NCBI RefSeq assembly: GCF_050749815.1
Contig: NZ_CP192735.1
Location: 1,984,001 to 2,048,000, forward strand
Length of the DNA stretch: 64,000 nt
Source of the DNA: Dyella_A sp050749815
GTDB lineage: Bacteria; Pseudomonadota; Gammaproteobacteria; Xanthomonadales; Rhodanobacteraceae
Direction of reading: 5' to 3'
The position numbers were made by a program, and so were the translations under genes. Position 1 is the first letter of the stretch. Each line of letters opens with the position of its first letter. Positions 1 to 9,231 of the stretch are shown in pieces. Under the pieces are notes generated by a model. It saw only the letters and a program-made list of their open reading frames with translations, was not told where the DNA came from and did not search any database.

Positions 1-789
1 GACCTGAGCCGGCGTCTGACCCAGCACCGCCTGCAACTGGCCGCGAGCTACCCGCTGCAGCTTTCCGCCGATCATGTGCAGGAGATCGGCGGCGGCACCT
101 ATCGCGCCGACGTCATCGACCGCTACCGCAACATCGTCACCAACGCGCAGCTCAGCCTGGACAGCCGAGTCCGCGTGCTCTTCGCCACCTTCGACGACCA
201 GCGCACGAGCACCCGCCGCAGCCGCAAGCTCAGCTTCGCCGTCGCCAAGGGACTGAACCGCTGGGGCGCGGAGTCGGTCGCCCGCAGCAGCCTCAGCGAT
301 GTCCCGCTGGCGTACCCCGGCGATGTCGCTTTCACCCGCTACAACGCCAGTCTCGAGCAGGCCGATCAATGGACCGCGCGCTTTGGCACGCGCTTGAGCG
401 TAGCCGGGCAGTACAGCGCCGACACCCTGCCCAGCACCGAGCGGATCACCTTCGGCGGGGCGCGCTACGCGCTGGCCTACGATCCTGGCGAGGCCGCCGG
501 CGACAGCGGCTGGGGACTGTCGCTGGAGTTCAACCGCAACTGGTCGGTGGGACAGCGTTACCTGAAAACGCTGACCCCGTACGTCGTTGCGCAGGTGGCC
601 CGGGTCTACGTCCATCAGGGCCATCTGCCGATCGACCGCCTGGGCTCGGCCGGCGTGGGCTTGCGCATGTCCGACGACCGCCACTACGCGGTCGATCTCA
701 CCTTGGCGCAACCGTTTGGCGATCGGCCGCTCGAGGCGAGCCGTCGGCGCCCGCGCATCAATCTGGGTTTTTCCTACCAGCTCCGCTAG
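1..789 (+). CDS. TpsB/ShlB-type outer-membrane transporter, C-terminal part (5' end outside window)
   Basis: The reading frame is already open at base 1 and ends at a TAG at 787-789, so at least 262 C-terminal residues are present. The segment around 445-530 carries a family-like stretch (ITFGGARYAL, then PGEAAGDSGW) matching the conserved 'LGG...RGY...GE..GD.G' strand-loop of ShlB/FhaC/HecB porins. Alternating hydrophobic beta-strand patterns follow, with the AGVGLR and final FSYQLR strands expected of a barrel closing at the outer membrane. Known TpsB proteins export a large TpsA partner. No TpsA gene lies downstream, so the partner may be upstream of the window. A generic surface-antigen barrel is the alternative. 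Confidence 0.7.
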   Translation, partial: DLSRRLTQHRLQLAASYPLQLSADHVQEIGGGTYRADVIDRYRNIVTNAQLSLDSRVRVLFATFDDQRTSTRRSRKLSFAVAKGLNRWGAESVARSSLSDVPLAYPGDVAFTRYNASLEQADQWTARFGTRLSVAGQYSADTLPSTERITFGGARYALAYDPGEAAGDSGWGLSLEFNRNWSVGQRYLKTLTPYVVAQVARVYVHQGHLPIDRLGSAGVGLRMSDDRHYAVDLTLAQPFGDRPLEASRRRPRINLGFSYQLR

Positions 790-794
790 CTCAG

Positions 795-819
795 GGCGCA
801 CCGGCAACGCCGGTGCGCC
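795..819 (+). terminator. hairpin after the TpsB-like gene
   Basis: An 11-bp perfect stem (GGCGCACCGGC / GCCGGTGCGCC) with a 3-nt loop begins six bases after the stop codon. There is no T-run, so intrinsic termination is uncertain, but the position fits a transcript end. Confidence 0.45.
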
Positions 820-836
820 GCTCGTGGCCAAAGGGC

Positions 837-866
837 TTGACCCTCACGTAACGTGAGCCCTTAGCG
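837..866 (+). promoter_or_regulatory. MerR-type operator/promoter for the downstream TipAS regulator
   Basis: A -35-like TTGACC (837-842) is followed directly by the dyad CTCACGT-A-ACGTGAG (843-857). A weak -10-like TTAGCG sits about 18-19 bases from the -35. MerR-family regulators bind a dyad lying between the -35 and an over-spaced -10, which is the geometry seen here 35 bases upstream of the MerR gene. Autoregulation is the inference. Confidence 0.65.
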
Positions 867-900
867 TGCGGTCCGCGCGAGGCGAACGGAGTGACTAGCG

Positions 901-1929
901 ATGCAGCTGACGGTGGGCGAACTGGCAAAGCGTAGCGGGCTGACCGTGCGCACCCTGCACCACTACGACGCGATCGGCCTGCTCAGTCCGTCCTCGCGCT
1001 CCGGTGCCGGCTATCGGCTCTACGGGCAGGCGGATATCGAGCGCCTGCACCGCATCCAGGCCCTGCGTCAGCTGGGCCTGCCGCTGGCCGACATCGGACT
1101 TGCCCTGTCCGGGCCACAGCCACCGCTGGCCGAACTGGTGGATCGCCAGATCGGCCAGCTCGACCGCGACCTGGCCGATGCCGCCCGCCTGCGCAAGCGG
1201 CTGATGCATCTGCGCAGCCAACTCGTGGCCGGACAGTCCCCCGACCTGGCCGACTGGCTGGACACGCTGGAGCAGATGACGATGTACGAAAAATATTTCA
1301 CTCCCGAGGAACTCAAGACCCTGCCGCTGCACACCGACCCGGACGTCTTGCCGGCCTGGAGCGCGCTGGTGACTGCCGTGCAGTCGGCGATGGATCGCGG
1401 CGCCACGCCGGATGACGCCGACGCGCAGCAACTCGCCCTGCAGTGGATGGAGATGGTCGGCCGCGGCACCGGCAACAACCCGGCCTTCCTGCTGCGCCTG
1501 CGCACGATGACCGAAGACGAGCCGGGCATGCGCGAACGCAGCGGCATCACGCCGGCGCTGGAGCGGTTCGTGGAGGAATCCATGGTGAGCGCGCGGCTGG
1601 CGATCTTCGCGCGCTACCTCGACGAGCGCGAAATGCAGCGGATGCGCCAGCACTACGGCAAGCAGATGTACGCCTGGCCCGAGCTCATCGCCGAACTGCG
1701 CACCGCACTCGCCGACGGCGTGCCCGCGCACGACCCGGCCGTGCAGGCCTTGGCCCAGCGCTGGATGGCGCTGTTCCGCGAGTACGCCGGCGACGATCCG
1801 GCCACCCACGCGAAGATCCGCGAGGCCTATGCGCGCGAGCCGGACCTGCGCAGCGGCAGTGCGGTCGACGATGCCTTGCTCACCTACGTGCGCGAGGCTG
1901 CGACGAGCGCGATCGCCCGCCCACACTGA
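901..1929 (+). CDS. MerR-family transcriptional regulator with two TipAS-like ligand domains
   Basis: 342 aa. Residues 1-70 are a MerR winged helix (VGELAKRSGLTVRTLHHYD, then SGAGYRLY), followed by a long dimerisation helix. From about residue 120 there is a TipAS domain (YFTPEELKTLP, conserved W, NNPAFL). A second similar unit follows from about 235 (WPELIAELR, ALAQRWM, GDDPATHAKI). TipAS domains in TipA and relatives bind hydrophobic or peptide drugs and switch the promoter by DNA distortion. Most relatives carry one TipAS unit, so the tandem pair is unusual. ATG is preceded by CGGAG at 9-10 bases. A dyad operator lies just upstream (see 837-866). The ligand is unknown. Confidence 0.88.
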   Translation: MQLTVGELAKRSGLTVRTLHHYDAIGLLSPSSRSGAGYRLYGQADIERLHRIQALRQLGLPLADIGLALSGPQPPLAELVDRQIGQLDRDLADAARLRKRLMHLRSQLVAGQSPDLADWLDTLEQMTMYEKYFTPEELKTLPLHTDPDVLPAWSALVTAVQSAMDRGATPDDADAQQLALQWMEMVGRGTGNNPAFLLRLRTMTEDEPGMRERSGITPALERFVEESMVSARLAIFARYLDEREMQRMRQHYGKQMYAWPELIAELRTALADGVPAHDPAVQALAQRWMALFREYAGDDPATHAKIREAYAREPDLRSGSAVDDALLTYVREAATSAIARPH

Positions 1930-1970
1930 CGACCAGCCCGGCGCGCAGCCCCGGCTGTCGCGCCGCGCCC

Positions 1971-2804
1971 TTATCCGCCCTGCAACTCGGACAACTGCTG
2001 GCGCAGCGAGGCCACCTCGGCCGTCAGCTCCGCCACACGCCGACGCAGCTGTTGCAGTTCATCCTCCGCGCCAGCGGCGGCGTTCGGTTCGTCCGCCGGA
2101 ATCTCCTTCGGCTTGCGCCGCGATTCGCGTACGCGCTTGGCGGCCTCCTTCAGTTCCTTGTCGCCGCCGCTGGCCGCCGCGCGCTGCTCATCCTCCGGCA
2201 GGCTGGCCACGGCCGCGGCGGCGTTGATCGAGATCGTTCCGGCCTTCACCGCCTCCACCACCTCCGGCGCGGCCTGCTTGCGGATCTTCTCGATCAACCC
2301 GACCTGCGTGTTGCTCAGGCGCGCTGCCTTCGCCAACGCCTCGCGACTGGGCGGCGCCTCCACCGGCGCCTCCGGCGCGCTGGCTGCCGGTTCGATCGCC
2401 GGCGCCGCATCTTCCGTGGCCGCTTCCGCGTCTTCCGGAATCGGCGGCAACGGCGGCAACTTCACCCGCGCCTGTGAGCGACGTGCAGCGAGGATGTCGC
2501 GCTTGCGCAGCGCCAACTCGCCACGCTGGAACACCGACAGGCTGCGCCGCCCCAGGTGCTGGTCGATCATCCACAGGTGCACATCGTCCATCGACTGGAA
2601 ATGCGGATGCTGCACGGTCTGGAACGGCAGGCCGTGCTTGCGGCAGATCGCGTAGCGGTGATGCCCGTCGACCAGGATCTCGCCCCACAGCACCAGCGCA
2701 TCACGACAACCCTCGGCGAGAATGCTGCGCTCCAGCGCCTCGTACTCCTCCGGCGTCATCGGCTCGATGTAGGCCTTGAGATCTTCGTTGACGACGATGT
2801 CCAT
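1971..2804 (-). CDS. ParB/Srx N-terminal domain protein
   Basis: 277 aa from the ATG at 2804. A longer reading to 2894 is open, but its extra residues are not family-like. Residues 1-95 form a ParB-like nuclease/CTPase-fold domain: the ILVDGHHRYAICRKHGLPF stretch is the diagnostic 'DGHHR' motif, preceded by the 'LERSILAEGCRDALVLWGE' strand. The middle is Ala/Pro-rich. A helix-turn-helix-like stretch follows (SREALAKAARLSNTQVGLIEKI), and the C-terminus is a predicted coiled coil (ELQQLRRRVAELTAEVASLR). Unlike partition ParB it has no ParA neighbour, so a chromosomal DNA-binding regulator is more likely than a segregation factor. Function not established. Confidence 0.75.
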   Translation of the reverse strand: MDIVVNEDLKAYIEPMTPEEYEALERSILAEGCRDALVLWGEILVDGHHRYAICRKHGLPFQTVQHPHFQSMDDVHLWMIDQHLGRRSLSVFQRGELALRKRDILAARRSQARVKLPPLPPIPEDAEAATEDAAPAIEPAASAPEAPVEAPPSREALAKAARLSNTQVGLIEKIRKQAAPEVVEAVKAGTISINAAAAVASLPEDEQRAAASGGDKELKEAAKRVRESRRKPKEIPADEPNAAAGAEDELQQLRRRVAELTAEVASLRQQLSELQGG

Positions 2805-3271
2805 GCAGCGCGTATCCGACCAAGCAAAACGGCCGCGCATTCTAGAGACTGGAAGCGCCTCGCGCTGCCTTGTATTTCGGCGCGCCGCATGCATTTAAGC
2901 GCGGCGATGCGAAGCGAGCCGTCCGAAACTCCCTTCGGGAGTCGAGCGGGTCGGGACGATCAGGCCCGCAGGGGAACGGGCAGGACGCCCGTTCCTTTTC
3001 GTCAGGGCAGGAGCCCTGTCGAAAAGCCCGGCCCGACCCGCGTGCCCGGAGCGCCGCAGGCGCGGAGGGACGACGGACGCAGGGTGCCGTTCTCTTTGGT
3101 TACTTTCTCTTGGGCAAGCAAGAGAAAGTGACTCGGCGGCCGAAGGACGTCGAAACCGCTTTTGAGGGTCGAGCAAAGACGCTGGATGACCGGCATTCGC
3201 GTTGAAGAGCGCCTCCGGCGTCCGCCGGGATGACGGCGAGGAAGTAAACAGGCAATCGGCGACGACCATCC
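2805..3271. repeat. intergenic region carrying a dispersed hairpin repeat (copy 1)
   Basis: No credible gene is seen in this ~470-bp gap. From about 2990 it contains a module also found at 17736-18480: a 'GGGCAGGAGCCCTGTCG' segment, a GC-rich stretch, and the hairpin GTTACTTTCTCTTG (3099-3112) / CAAGAGAAAGTGAC (3119-3132) with loop GGCAAG. Short open frames here are in the repeat and lack coding character. Confidence 0.7.
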
Positions 3272-3296
3272 AAAAAAAGGGCGGCCGAAGCCGCCC
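3272..3296 (-). terminator. Rho-independent terminator of mdh
   Basis: Read on the minus strand: stem GGGCGGC, tetraloop TTCG, stem GCCGCCC, then seven Ts. It lies 26 bases beyond the mdh stop. A UUCG-capped GC stem followed by a U-run is a textbook intrinsic terminator. Confidence 0.9.
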
Positions 3297-3321
3297 TTCC
3301 CTCAAGCCGAAACGAACCGGC

Positions 3322-4308
<987 letters not shown>

Positions 4309-4339
4309 GGTGGGACTCCTTCAGTGAGGTAGGTTCGTT

Positions 4340-4415
4340 GTAGGAGCGCACCCTGTGCGCGATCGCCTCATGGCGTATCGAAGCAAAGGCAGTCGCGCAC
4401 AGGGTGCGCTCCTAC
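4340..4415. repeat. REP-like inverted repeat pair
   Basis: Arms GTAGGAGCGCACCCTGTGCG (from 4340) and its near-perfect reverse complement (ending at 4415) are separated by about 30 bases, between mdh and the aminotransferase. The same GTAGGAGCG.../...CGCTCCTAC logic recurs at 23496-23580 and as a single arm at 33861-33889. Such extragenic palindromes are typical of this bacterial group. Confidence 0.75.
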
Positions 4416-4423
4416 AGGGGGCG

Positions 4424-5623
4424 TCAGGTGAGTTCGGCGAAGAATCGGGTGATGCGATCCAGGCCCGGCTGCAATTGGACCGTCGGGCAGGTGTAGGAGA
4501 TGCGCATGGCGCGCGGCTCGCCGAAGGCCGAGCCCGGCACGCAGGCCACGCCCTTGGCTTCCAGCAGCGCGGCGCAGAAGCTCACGTCGTCGGTGATGGC
4601 CAGCTCGCCGTGGCGCTTGCCGAACGCGCAGGAAATGTCCGGGAACGCATAGAACGCGCCTTGCGGTCGCGGGCAGACCACGCCGGGGATCGCGTTCAGC
4701 GCGGCCATTACCGTATTGCGCTTGGCGGCGAACTCGGCGCACTTGGCCTGCGGCACGTCCTGCGGACCGCTGAGCGCGGCCACCGCGGCGGCGGTGATCA
4801 CTTCCGGCAGGCTGGTGATGTGGTTGGAGTTGAGCGTGGTGACCGCCTTGGCCACCGACTCCGGCCCCGCGATGAAACCCACGCGCCAGCCCGGCATGCC
4901 GTAGGTCTTGGACAGCGAGTCGACGAACACTAGCCGGTCCTTCAGCTCCGGCTTCGCGTGCACGAAGTTGTGGTAGCCGATGCCGTCGAACACCATCGAG
5001 TTGTAGATGTCGTCGGTGATGATCCAGGTGTCCGGATACTTCACCAGCACCTCGGCGAGCGCGACGATTTCCTCGCGCGTGTAGACCATGCCGGTCGGGT
5101 TCGACGGGTTGTTGAACAGGAACACCTTCGGCCTGCGTTGCAATGCAGCTTCGAGCTGCGCCGGCACCAGCTTGTAGTTCTGCTCCGGGCCGCAGTGCAG
5201 GATGTTCGCCTTCGCCCCGACGATGTCGGCGATGTCTCGGTAGGTAGTCCAGAACGGCGCGGCGAAGCAGATCTCGTCGCCCTCGTCGAGCATCGCCTCG
5301 GCCAGGTTGTACAGCACCTGCTTGGCGCCGATGCCGATGGAGAGGTTCATGCGGCCGTAGCCGGTGAGGCCCAGCGCCGCGATGTGCTTGAGGAAGGCAT
5401 CGAGCAGCGCCTCGGCGCCGCGGTTGCTGCCGTACTGGCCGGAGTCGTGGCTCAGCGACTCGCGCGCCGCGGCGTACACGTGCTCGCCGGGCAGGAAGTT
5501 CGGCACGCCGATGGAAAAGCTGATCACGTCGCGGCCAGCGGCCTTGAGCTGCTTGGCTTTTTCGGCGATCAGCATGATCGCGCTGGGCTTGGCGCGGCCG
5601 ACGCGCTGGGCGAGCTGGGGCAT
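4424..5623 (-). CDS. pyridoxal-phosphate aminotransferase, class I/II (aspartate/aromatic type)
   Basis: 399 aa from the ATG at 5623, which has GAGGA 5 bases upstream; the open frame extends further but reads low-complexity Ala. Fold-type I features: GQYGSNRGAEALLDA, the NNPSNPTG loop (171-178), D204/Y207 in ITDDIYN contacting the cofactor ring, and the Schiff-base lysine K239 in SLSKTYGMPGWR. A substrate-carboxylate arginine is expected in the C-terminal AMRISYTCP. The family transfers amino groups between aspartate or similar amino acids and 2-oxoglutarate. Its position beside mdh (oxaloacetate) is suggestive of aspartate, but exact specificity cannot be read from motifs. Confidence 0.9.
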   Translation of the reverse strand: MPQLAQRVGRAKPSAIMLIAEKAKQLKAAGRDVISFSIGVPNFLPGEHVYAAARESLSHDSGQYGSNRGAEALLDAFLKHIAALGLTGYGRMNLSIGIGAKQVLYNLAEAMLDEGDEICFAAPFWTTYRDIADIVGAKANILHCGPEQNYKLVPAQLEAALQRRPKVFLFNNPSNPTGMVYTREEIVALAEVLVKYPDTWIITDDIYNSMVFDGIGYHNFVHAKPELKDRLVFVDSLSKTYGMPGWRVGFIAGPESVAKAVTTLNSNHITSLPEVITAAAVAALSGPQDVPQAKCAEFAAKRNTVMAALNAIPGVVCPRPQGAFYAFPDISCAFGKRHGELAITDDVSFCAALLEAKGVACVPGSAFGEPRAMRISYTCPTVQLQPGLDRITRFFAELT

Positions 5624-5814
5624 GGTGTCCTCGAGGGGATTTCCGGTCAGCAAACCGGCGAAGTTTACCACGCGCCCACTGGCCGCCGCGGAGTGACGCG
5701 TACCGGCCGCCGATGGAGCAAGATGCGCCAGTGCCGCGGCGCGCGGCATCGCGAGGCGCCGGATCGCCTGCGCTCCCGGCCGGAGGCCATCGTCCCGACA
5801 CGGAGATTTCGCAC

Positions 5815-6072
5815 ATGCATTGGCTTTGGGTGTTCCTGGTGGGCCTGATCGTCGGCCTGATCGCCAAGCTCCTCACCCCGGGCCGCGACCCGGGCGGTTT
5901 CATCATCACCGCGCTGATCGGCATCGCCGGTTCGGTCCTGGCCACGTGGGCCGGACAGAACCTGCTGCACATCTATGGACCGGGCGAGTCCGCCGGACTG
6001 ATCGCCTCGGTGATCGGCGCCGTGGTGCTGCTGGTGCTCTACCACGCGGTGTTCAAGAACAAGTCGTCCTGA
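5815..6072 (+). CDS. GlsB/YeaQ/YmgE-family stress-associated membrane protein
   Basis: 85 aa; ATG chosen because GGAG lies about 11 bases upstream and the hydrophobic family N-terminus (MHWLWVFLVGLIVGLIAKLL) starts here. Three short membrane segments at about 3-20, 30-47 and 58-77 are broken by the Gly-rich motifs LTPGRDPGGF and LIGIAGS, typical of the transglycosylase-associated (GlsB) family. Members are small inner-membrane proteins induced by general stress; biochemical role unknown. Its 3' end overlaps the convergent YidB-like gene by 20 bases. Confidence 0.88.
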   Translation: MHWLWVFLVGLIVGLIAKLLTPGRDPGGFIITALIGIAGSVLATWAGQNLLHIYGPGESAGLIASVIGAVVLLVLYHAVFKNKSS

Positions 6073-6526
6073 TCGCGAAACACCCCGAGGCCCGGCGCGT
6101 GCGCCGGGCCTCCTCCGGCTCAGCCGAAGAGTTTCCGGCCAGGCCGGACAGTGCAGAGAGATCGACCCTGCCACCGCCGTCCGCTGGCACCTGCCCGTCG
6201 GGCGTGAGGTGGTCCACCGCGTGCGGCAGCACCTGCGACAGCTGGCCCAGCAGCTGGCCCTGGTCCATGCCCAGCTTGCTCGCCATCTCCTGCAGTACAC
6301 CGCCGAGCCCACCCCCGCCGAGCGCTTGACCGAGCTGCCCCGGCGACACCGGCTGGTTGGCGCCGGTGCCGACCCAGGACTGCACGACGTCGCCCAGCCC
6401 GTGCTGCAGCAGCAGGGCCACCAGGCCCTGCACGCCGCCAGCGCGCTGGATCAGCTCCGCGGCCGTTCCCAGCAGGGAACCCCCGCCCTGCCCGCTGCTA
6501 CCCAACAGATCGCCCAGCAATGACAT
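6053..6526 (-). CDS. YidB-family (DUF937) protein
   Basis: 157 aa from the ATG at 6526, preceded by GGAGCAGG. The Gly/Gln-rich N-terminus (LLGSSGQGGGSLLGTAAELI), VQSWVGTGANQPVSPGQL and LSQVLPHAVDHLTPDGQVP are characteristic of DUF937/YidB. Function unknown. The family motif ends near residue 132. The last ~25 residues (from NSSAEPEEARR) are not family-like and are encoded across a 12-bp perfect hairpin (6087-6112) and into the end of the convergent gene. A lost original stop or a frameshift near 6120-6150 could explain this. Confidence 0.82.
   Translation of the reverse strand: MSLLGDLLGSSGQGGGSLLGTAAELIQRAGGVQGLVALLLQHGLGDVVQSWVGTGANQPVSPGQLGQALGGGGLGGVLQEMASKLGMDQGQLLGQLSQVLPHAVDHLTPDGQVPADGGGRVDLSALSGLAGNSSAEPEEARRTRRASGCFAIRTTCS
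6087..6112. terminator. strong hairpin between/inside convergent gene ends
   Basis: GAGGCCCGGCGC / GCGCCGGGCCTC, 12-bp perfect stem with a 2-nt loop, 15 bases after the GlsB-type stop. It lies inside the 3' coding end of the YidB-like gene. No T-run on either side. Likely a shared transcript-end hairpin. Confidence 0.5.
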
Positions 6527-6609
6527 GGCCTGCTCCCTGGATCGGCGCGCCACCGCGCCTCGCCGGCCGAGCATAGGCCGATCCAGCCACGTTGCGGCCC
6601 CGTCTCAAA

Positions 6610-6641
6610 CGACAGCGGCCGCCCAAAGGCGGCCGCTGTCG
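6610..6641 (-). terminator. hairpin after cyclophilin gene
   Basis: CGACAGCGGCCGCC / GGCGGCCGCTGTCG, a 14-bp perfect stem with 4-nt loop, 20 bases downstream of the cyclophilin stop. Followed on the minus strand by a weak TTT. Probable terminator. Confidence 0.6.
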
Positions 6642-6660
6642 CAACGCATGGCGGCGCCGA

Positions 6661-7170
6661 TCAGCCGCGCGCGTCGAGTATCGCGTTCCACTCCTTCACG
6701 CGCTCGGCCTGGGCGGTCAGCAGCGCGTCGACGTCGCCTTCCACGGTGACCTTCTCGATGGTGTCGCCCTGACGAATTGCGTCGACCACTTTCTGGTCGT
6801 CCGCGCCCACCACTTCGCCGAACACGCTGTGCTTCCCGTCCAGCCACGGCGTGGCGCCGTGGGTGATGAAGAACTGGCTGCCGTTGGTGCGCGGACCGGC
6901 GTTGGCCATCGACAGCACGCCCGGCTTGTCGTGACGCAGCGACGGGTTGAATTCGTCTTCGAACTTGTAGCCCGGGCCACCGGTGCCGGTGCCCAGCGGG
7001 CAGCCGCCCTGGATCATGAAGTCGCTGATCACGCGGTGGAACGACAGGCCGTCGTAGTAGCCACGCTTGGCCAGGTTGACGAAGCTCGCCACCGTCACCG
7101 GGGTCTTGTCGTCATGCAGGCGCAGGTGGATCGGGCCGCGGTTGGTCTGGAAGGTAACGTTGATGGTCAT
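6661..7170 (-). CDS. ppiB: cytoplasmic peptidyl-prolyl cis-trans isomerase (cyclophilin, PpiB-like)
   Basis: 169 aa from the ATG at 7170 with AAGGA 7 bases upstream. Single cyclophilin domain spanning the protein: GLSFHRVISDFMIQGGCP carries the catalytic Arg (FHRV), with GPGYKFEDEF, SMANAGPRTNGSQFFIT and WLDGKHSVFGEVV following. No signal peptide, so the cytosolic form. It accelerates proline isomerisation during folding. A second, exported cyclophilin is at 53813-54754. Confidence 0.94.
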   Translation of the reverse strand: MTINVTFQTNRGPIHLRLHDDKTPVTVASFVNLAKRGYYDGLSFHRVISDFMIQGGCPLGTGTGGPGYKFEDEFNPSLRHDKPGVLSMANAGPRTNGSQFFITHGATPWLDGKHSVFGEVVGADDQKVVDAIRQGDTIEKVTVEGDVDALLTAQAERVKEWNAILDARG

Positions 7171-7278
7171 CGCAAATCCTTGGGCTCGTGACGCGCTGCC
7201 GTGGGCGGCCACGGCGGCAAAGGGCCGGCAAGGATAACGCAGCCGGCCGACCCCAGGCGTGACCCCGCCCCCGGCCGT

Positions 7279-9120
7279 TCAGGGCAAGCCGAGCATCTCC
7301 CGGCGCAGCGCGGACTCCCCGCGCGGCTGCGCTGCCGGCGTGGGCAGTTCGCTCGGCCACGGCGCGCCCTCGAACAGGTGCGACCACAATCGATCCAGCG
7401 CGGTGTAGCCATAGGGCATCAGCGGCACGTGCGCCGCGCCGAAGGCAGGCACGGTGAGGAAGGCGTCGAAGTGCTGCGCGTACGGCACCCGCCAGTACAG
7501 CGGCGCACGGCCCTCGCTGCGCAGCCAGGCCACGTAGGGCTCGGAGGTGAACGCCGTGGGCAGCAGGCCGTCGCTGGCGCCGTGCAGCACCCACAGCGGC
7601 AGGTCGGCGCGCGGCAGCCGGGTCGCGGTGGCGGCAATGCTGGCTTGCAGGGCGTGCGCGTCGGCGTCGTCGCCGGTCCACAGCTGGCGCAGGCAATCGA
7701 GGCTGGCGAGCGTGGGATCGTCGCTGCGATCCATGCCGCCGCGCAGCGCGATGCCGTTACCCGGCGGAATGCCCGAGCCATCTGCCCACCACGCCGCGCG
7801 CGTGGCGGGGTCGGCCGGCGCCGGCTGGTTGTCCTTGTCGATCGTCACGTAGCGGAAGCCGCACGGCATCTCGGTGGCGCCGGTGCGCGCGTAGGAGGAG
7901 GCGTAGCCGGCCGCGATCACCCGCCACAGGTCGAACGCCGTGGTGCTGGCCGCGGTGGCGATCGCCTCGTCGGTCCAGCCGTGCGCGCGCAGTTGCTCGT
8001 AGGCCGCTTCACCCTGCGCCGCCAGCGTGCTGCCGGCGAGTCGCCCCTGCGCATGCAGGGTCTTGCAGCGCTGCACGGCGGCCGGGGCCACCGAGCCATC
8101 CGGCGCGCGCGCGAATGGCGCCTTGGCGAAGCGCGGCGTGGTCAGCGCGCACGGCAACCAGACCGCCGCCTCGGTGGCGTAATCGAACATCGCCCGGCCG
8201 TGGCCGGGCACGTACACGTTGGGCTCGAGCGCGATCACGCCGGCGAACAGATGATCGTCATCCAGGCCCGCGGCCTGCAGCACCGCGCCGCCGCCGTTGG
8301 ACAGGCCGGTGGCGATGATCTTCGTGTTCTGCGCCGTGAACGGTGCCTGCGCGGGAAATGCGCGATCGAGCATGGCCAGGCCGAACTGCGCGGCCTGGAT
8401 CACGTCGCGGCCCCAGTCCGCCTCCGGGTTGTCGCCCGAGTGCATCTGCTTCACCGCGATGCCGGCATCGGCGGCGGCGAGCTTGGGCTCGAACTCCAGC
8501 ATCGCCTCGCCGCGTTTGGCGCGCGTGCCGTCCAGCTGCACGCCGCTGTCGTCGGCGTAGTCGAAATAGCCGGCGCCGGTGCCCTTGTCGGTGTAGGCCA
8601 CCGCGCAGCCCTTGGGCAGGCCCCATGCGCCGGCCAGCGAGATCGCGCCGTACACGCCGCGCGAACCGGACGACGGCGCCACCACCAGGCAGCGATGCGC
8701 GGCGTCGAACGCATCGGGCACCTGCAGCAGCACGCGATGCGGCTGGCTGGCGCCGGGCACCCGCGCAAACGCCTGGAACTCGCGCCCGGGCACGGTCGGC
8801 ACCGCACCGTAGACGGTGCCGTAGCCGCCGAGCGGGCCGAGATCGGCGATGCCTTTCCAGCTGGTCTGGATCGCCCGTCGGCGCAGTTCGGCCGGCGTGG
8901 GATGCGCCGGATCGACGAACGGCGACGGCGCACCGGCCAGGCCGGCCAGCCCGAGGCCGGCGCTGAGCAGATCGTCGTGATCGCGGTGTTCGGTGACGCG
9001 CACGTCGCTGACCAGGAACTCGGGACGGGACATCGCCACCTCCGCTCGGGATGGATGGGTGCTGCACGCCGGCAAGGCCAGCGCCAGCAGCGGCAGGACG
9101 CAGAGGGTGCGCAGGTTCAT
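7279..9120 (-). CDS. 3-hydroxybutyrate oligomer hydrolase-like lipoprotein
   Basis: 613 aa. N-terminal lipoprotein signal with lipobox LPAC, acylated Cys19. Nucleophile Ser274 in TGLSNGGGAV, within an alpha/beta-hydrolase context (VAPSSGSRGVYG, then PLWVLHGASDGLLP near the expected acid residue, and YAQHFDAF supplying the likely His). Length and motif order match D-(-)-3-hydroxybutyrate oligomer hydrolases, which cut soluble oligomers from poly-3-hydroxybutyrate to monomers. The lipobox implies a periplasmic or outer-membrane location. This fits the PHA depolymerase, TonB receptor and GntP permease genes at 18.5-23.5 kb. A tannase/feruloyl-esterase relative is the alternative. Confidence 0.82.
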   Translation of the reverse strand: MNLRTLCVLPLLALALPACSTHPSRAEVAMSRPEFLVSDVRVTEHRDHDDLLSAGLGLAGLAGAPSPFVDPAHPTPAELRRRAIQTSWKGIADLGPLGGYGTVYGAVPTVPGREFQAFARVPGASQPHRVLLQVPDAFDAAHRCLVVAPSSGSRGVYGAISLAGAWGLPKGCAVAYTDKGTGAGYFDYADDSGVQLDGTRAKRGEAMLEFEPKLAAADAGIAVKQMHSGDNPEADWGRDVIQAAQFGLAMLDRAFPAQAPFTAQNTKIIATGLSNGGGAVLQAAGLDDDHLFAGVIALEPNVYVPGHGRAMFDYATEAAVWLPCALTTPRFAKAPFARAPDGSVAPAAVQRCKTLHAQGRLAGSTLAAQGEAAYEQLRAHGWTDEAIATAASTTAFDLWRVIAAGYASSYARTGATEMPCGFRYVTIDKDNQPAPADPATRAAWWADGSGIPPGNGIALRGGMDRSDDPTLASLDCLRQLWTGDDADAHALQASIAATATRLPRADLPLWVLHGASDGLLPTAFTSEPYVAWLRSEGRAPLYWRVPYAQHFDAFLTVPAFGAAHVPLMPYGYTALDRLWSHLFEGAPWPSELPTPAAQPRGESALRREMLGLP

Positions 9121-9231
9121 CCATGCACGATAGCAAGCGCATCCCGGGCGGCTATCGTACGAAAGTCCATGCCTGGCATGTCGCGCGTGCACCTGCTCGA
9201 CGTCCTCGCCGCCGCCGGTTAAGTTCGCCCG

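Noticed and set aside
1971..2804. Chromosome/plasmid partition ParB and a nearby origin
   Set aside because: No ParA gene and no parS-like site seen; only the N-terminal ParB fold is shared.
7201..9222. Long plus-strand frame over the oligomer hydrolase gene
   Set aside because: No family motifs and no SD; the minus strand encodes a complete lipobox hydrolase.
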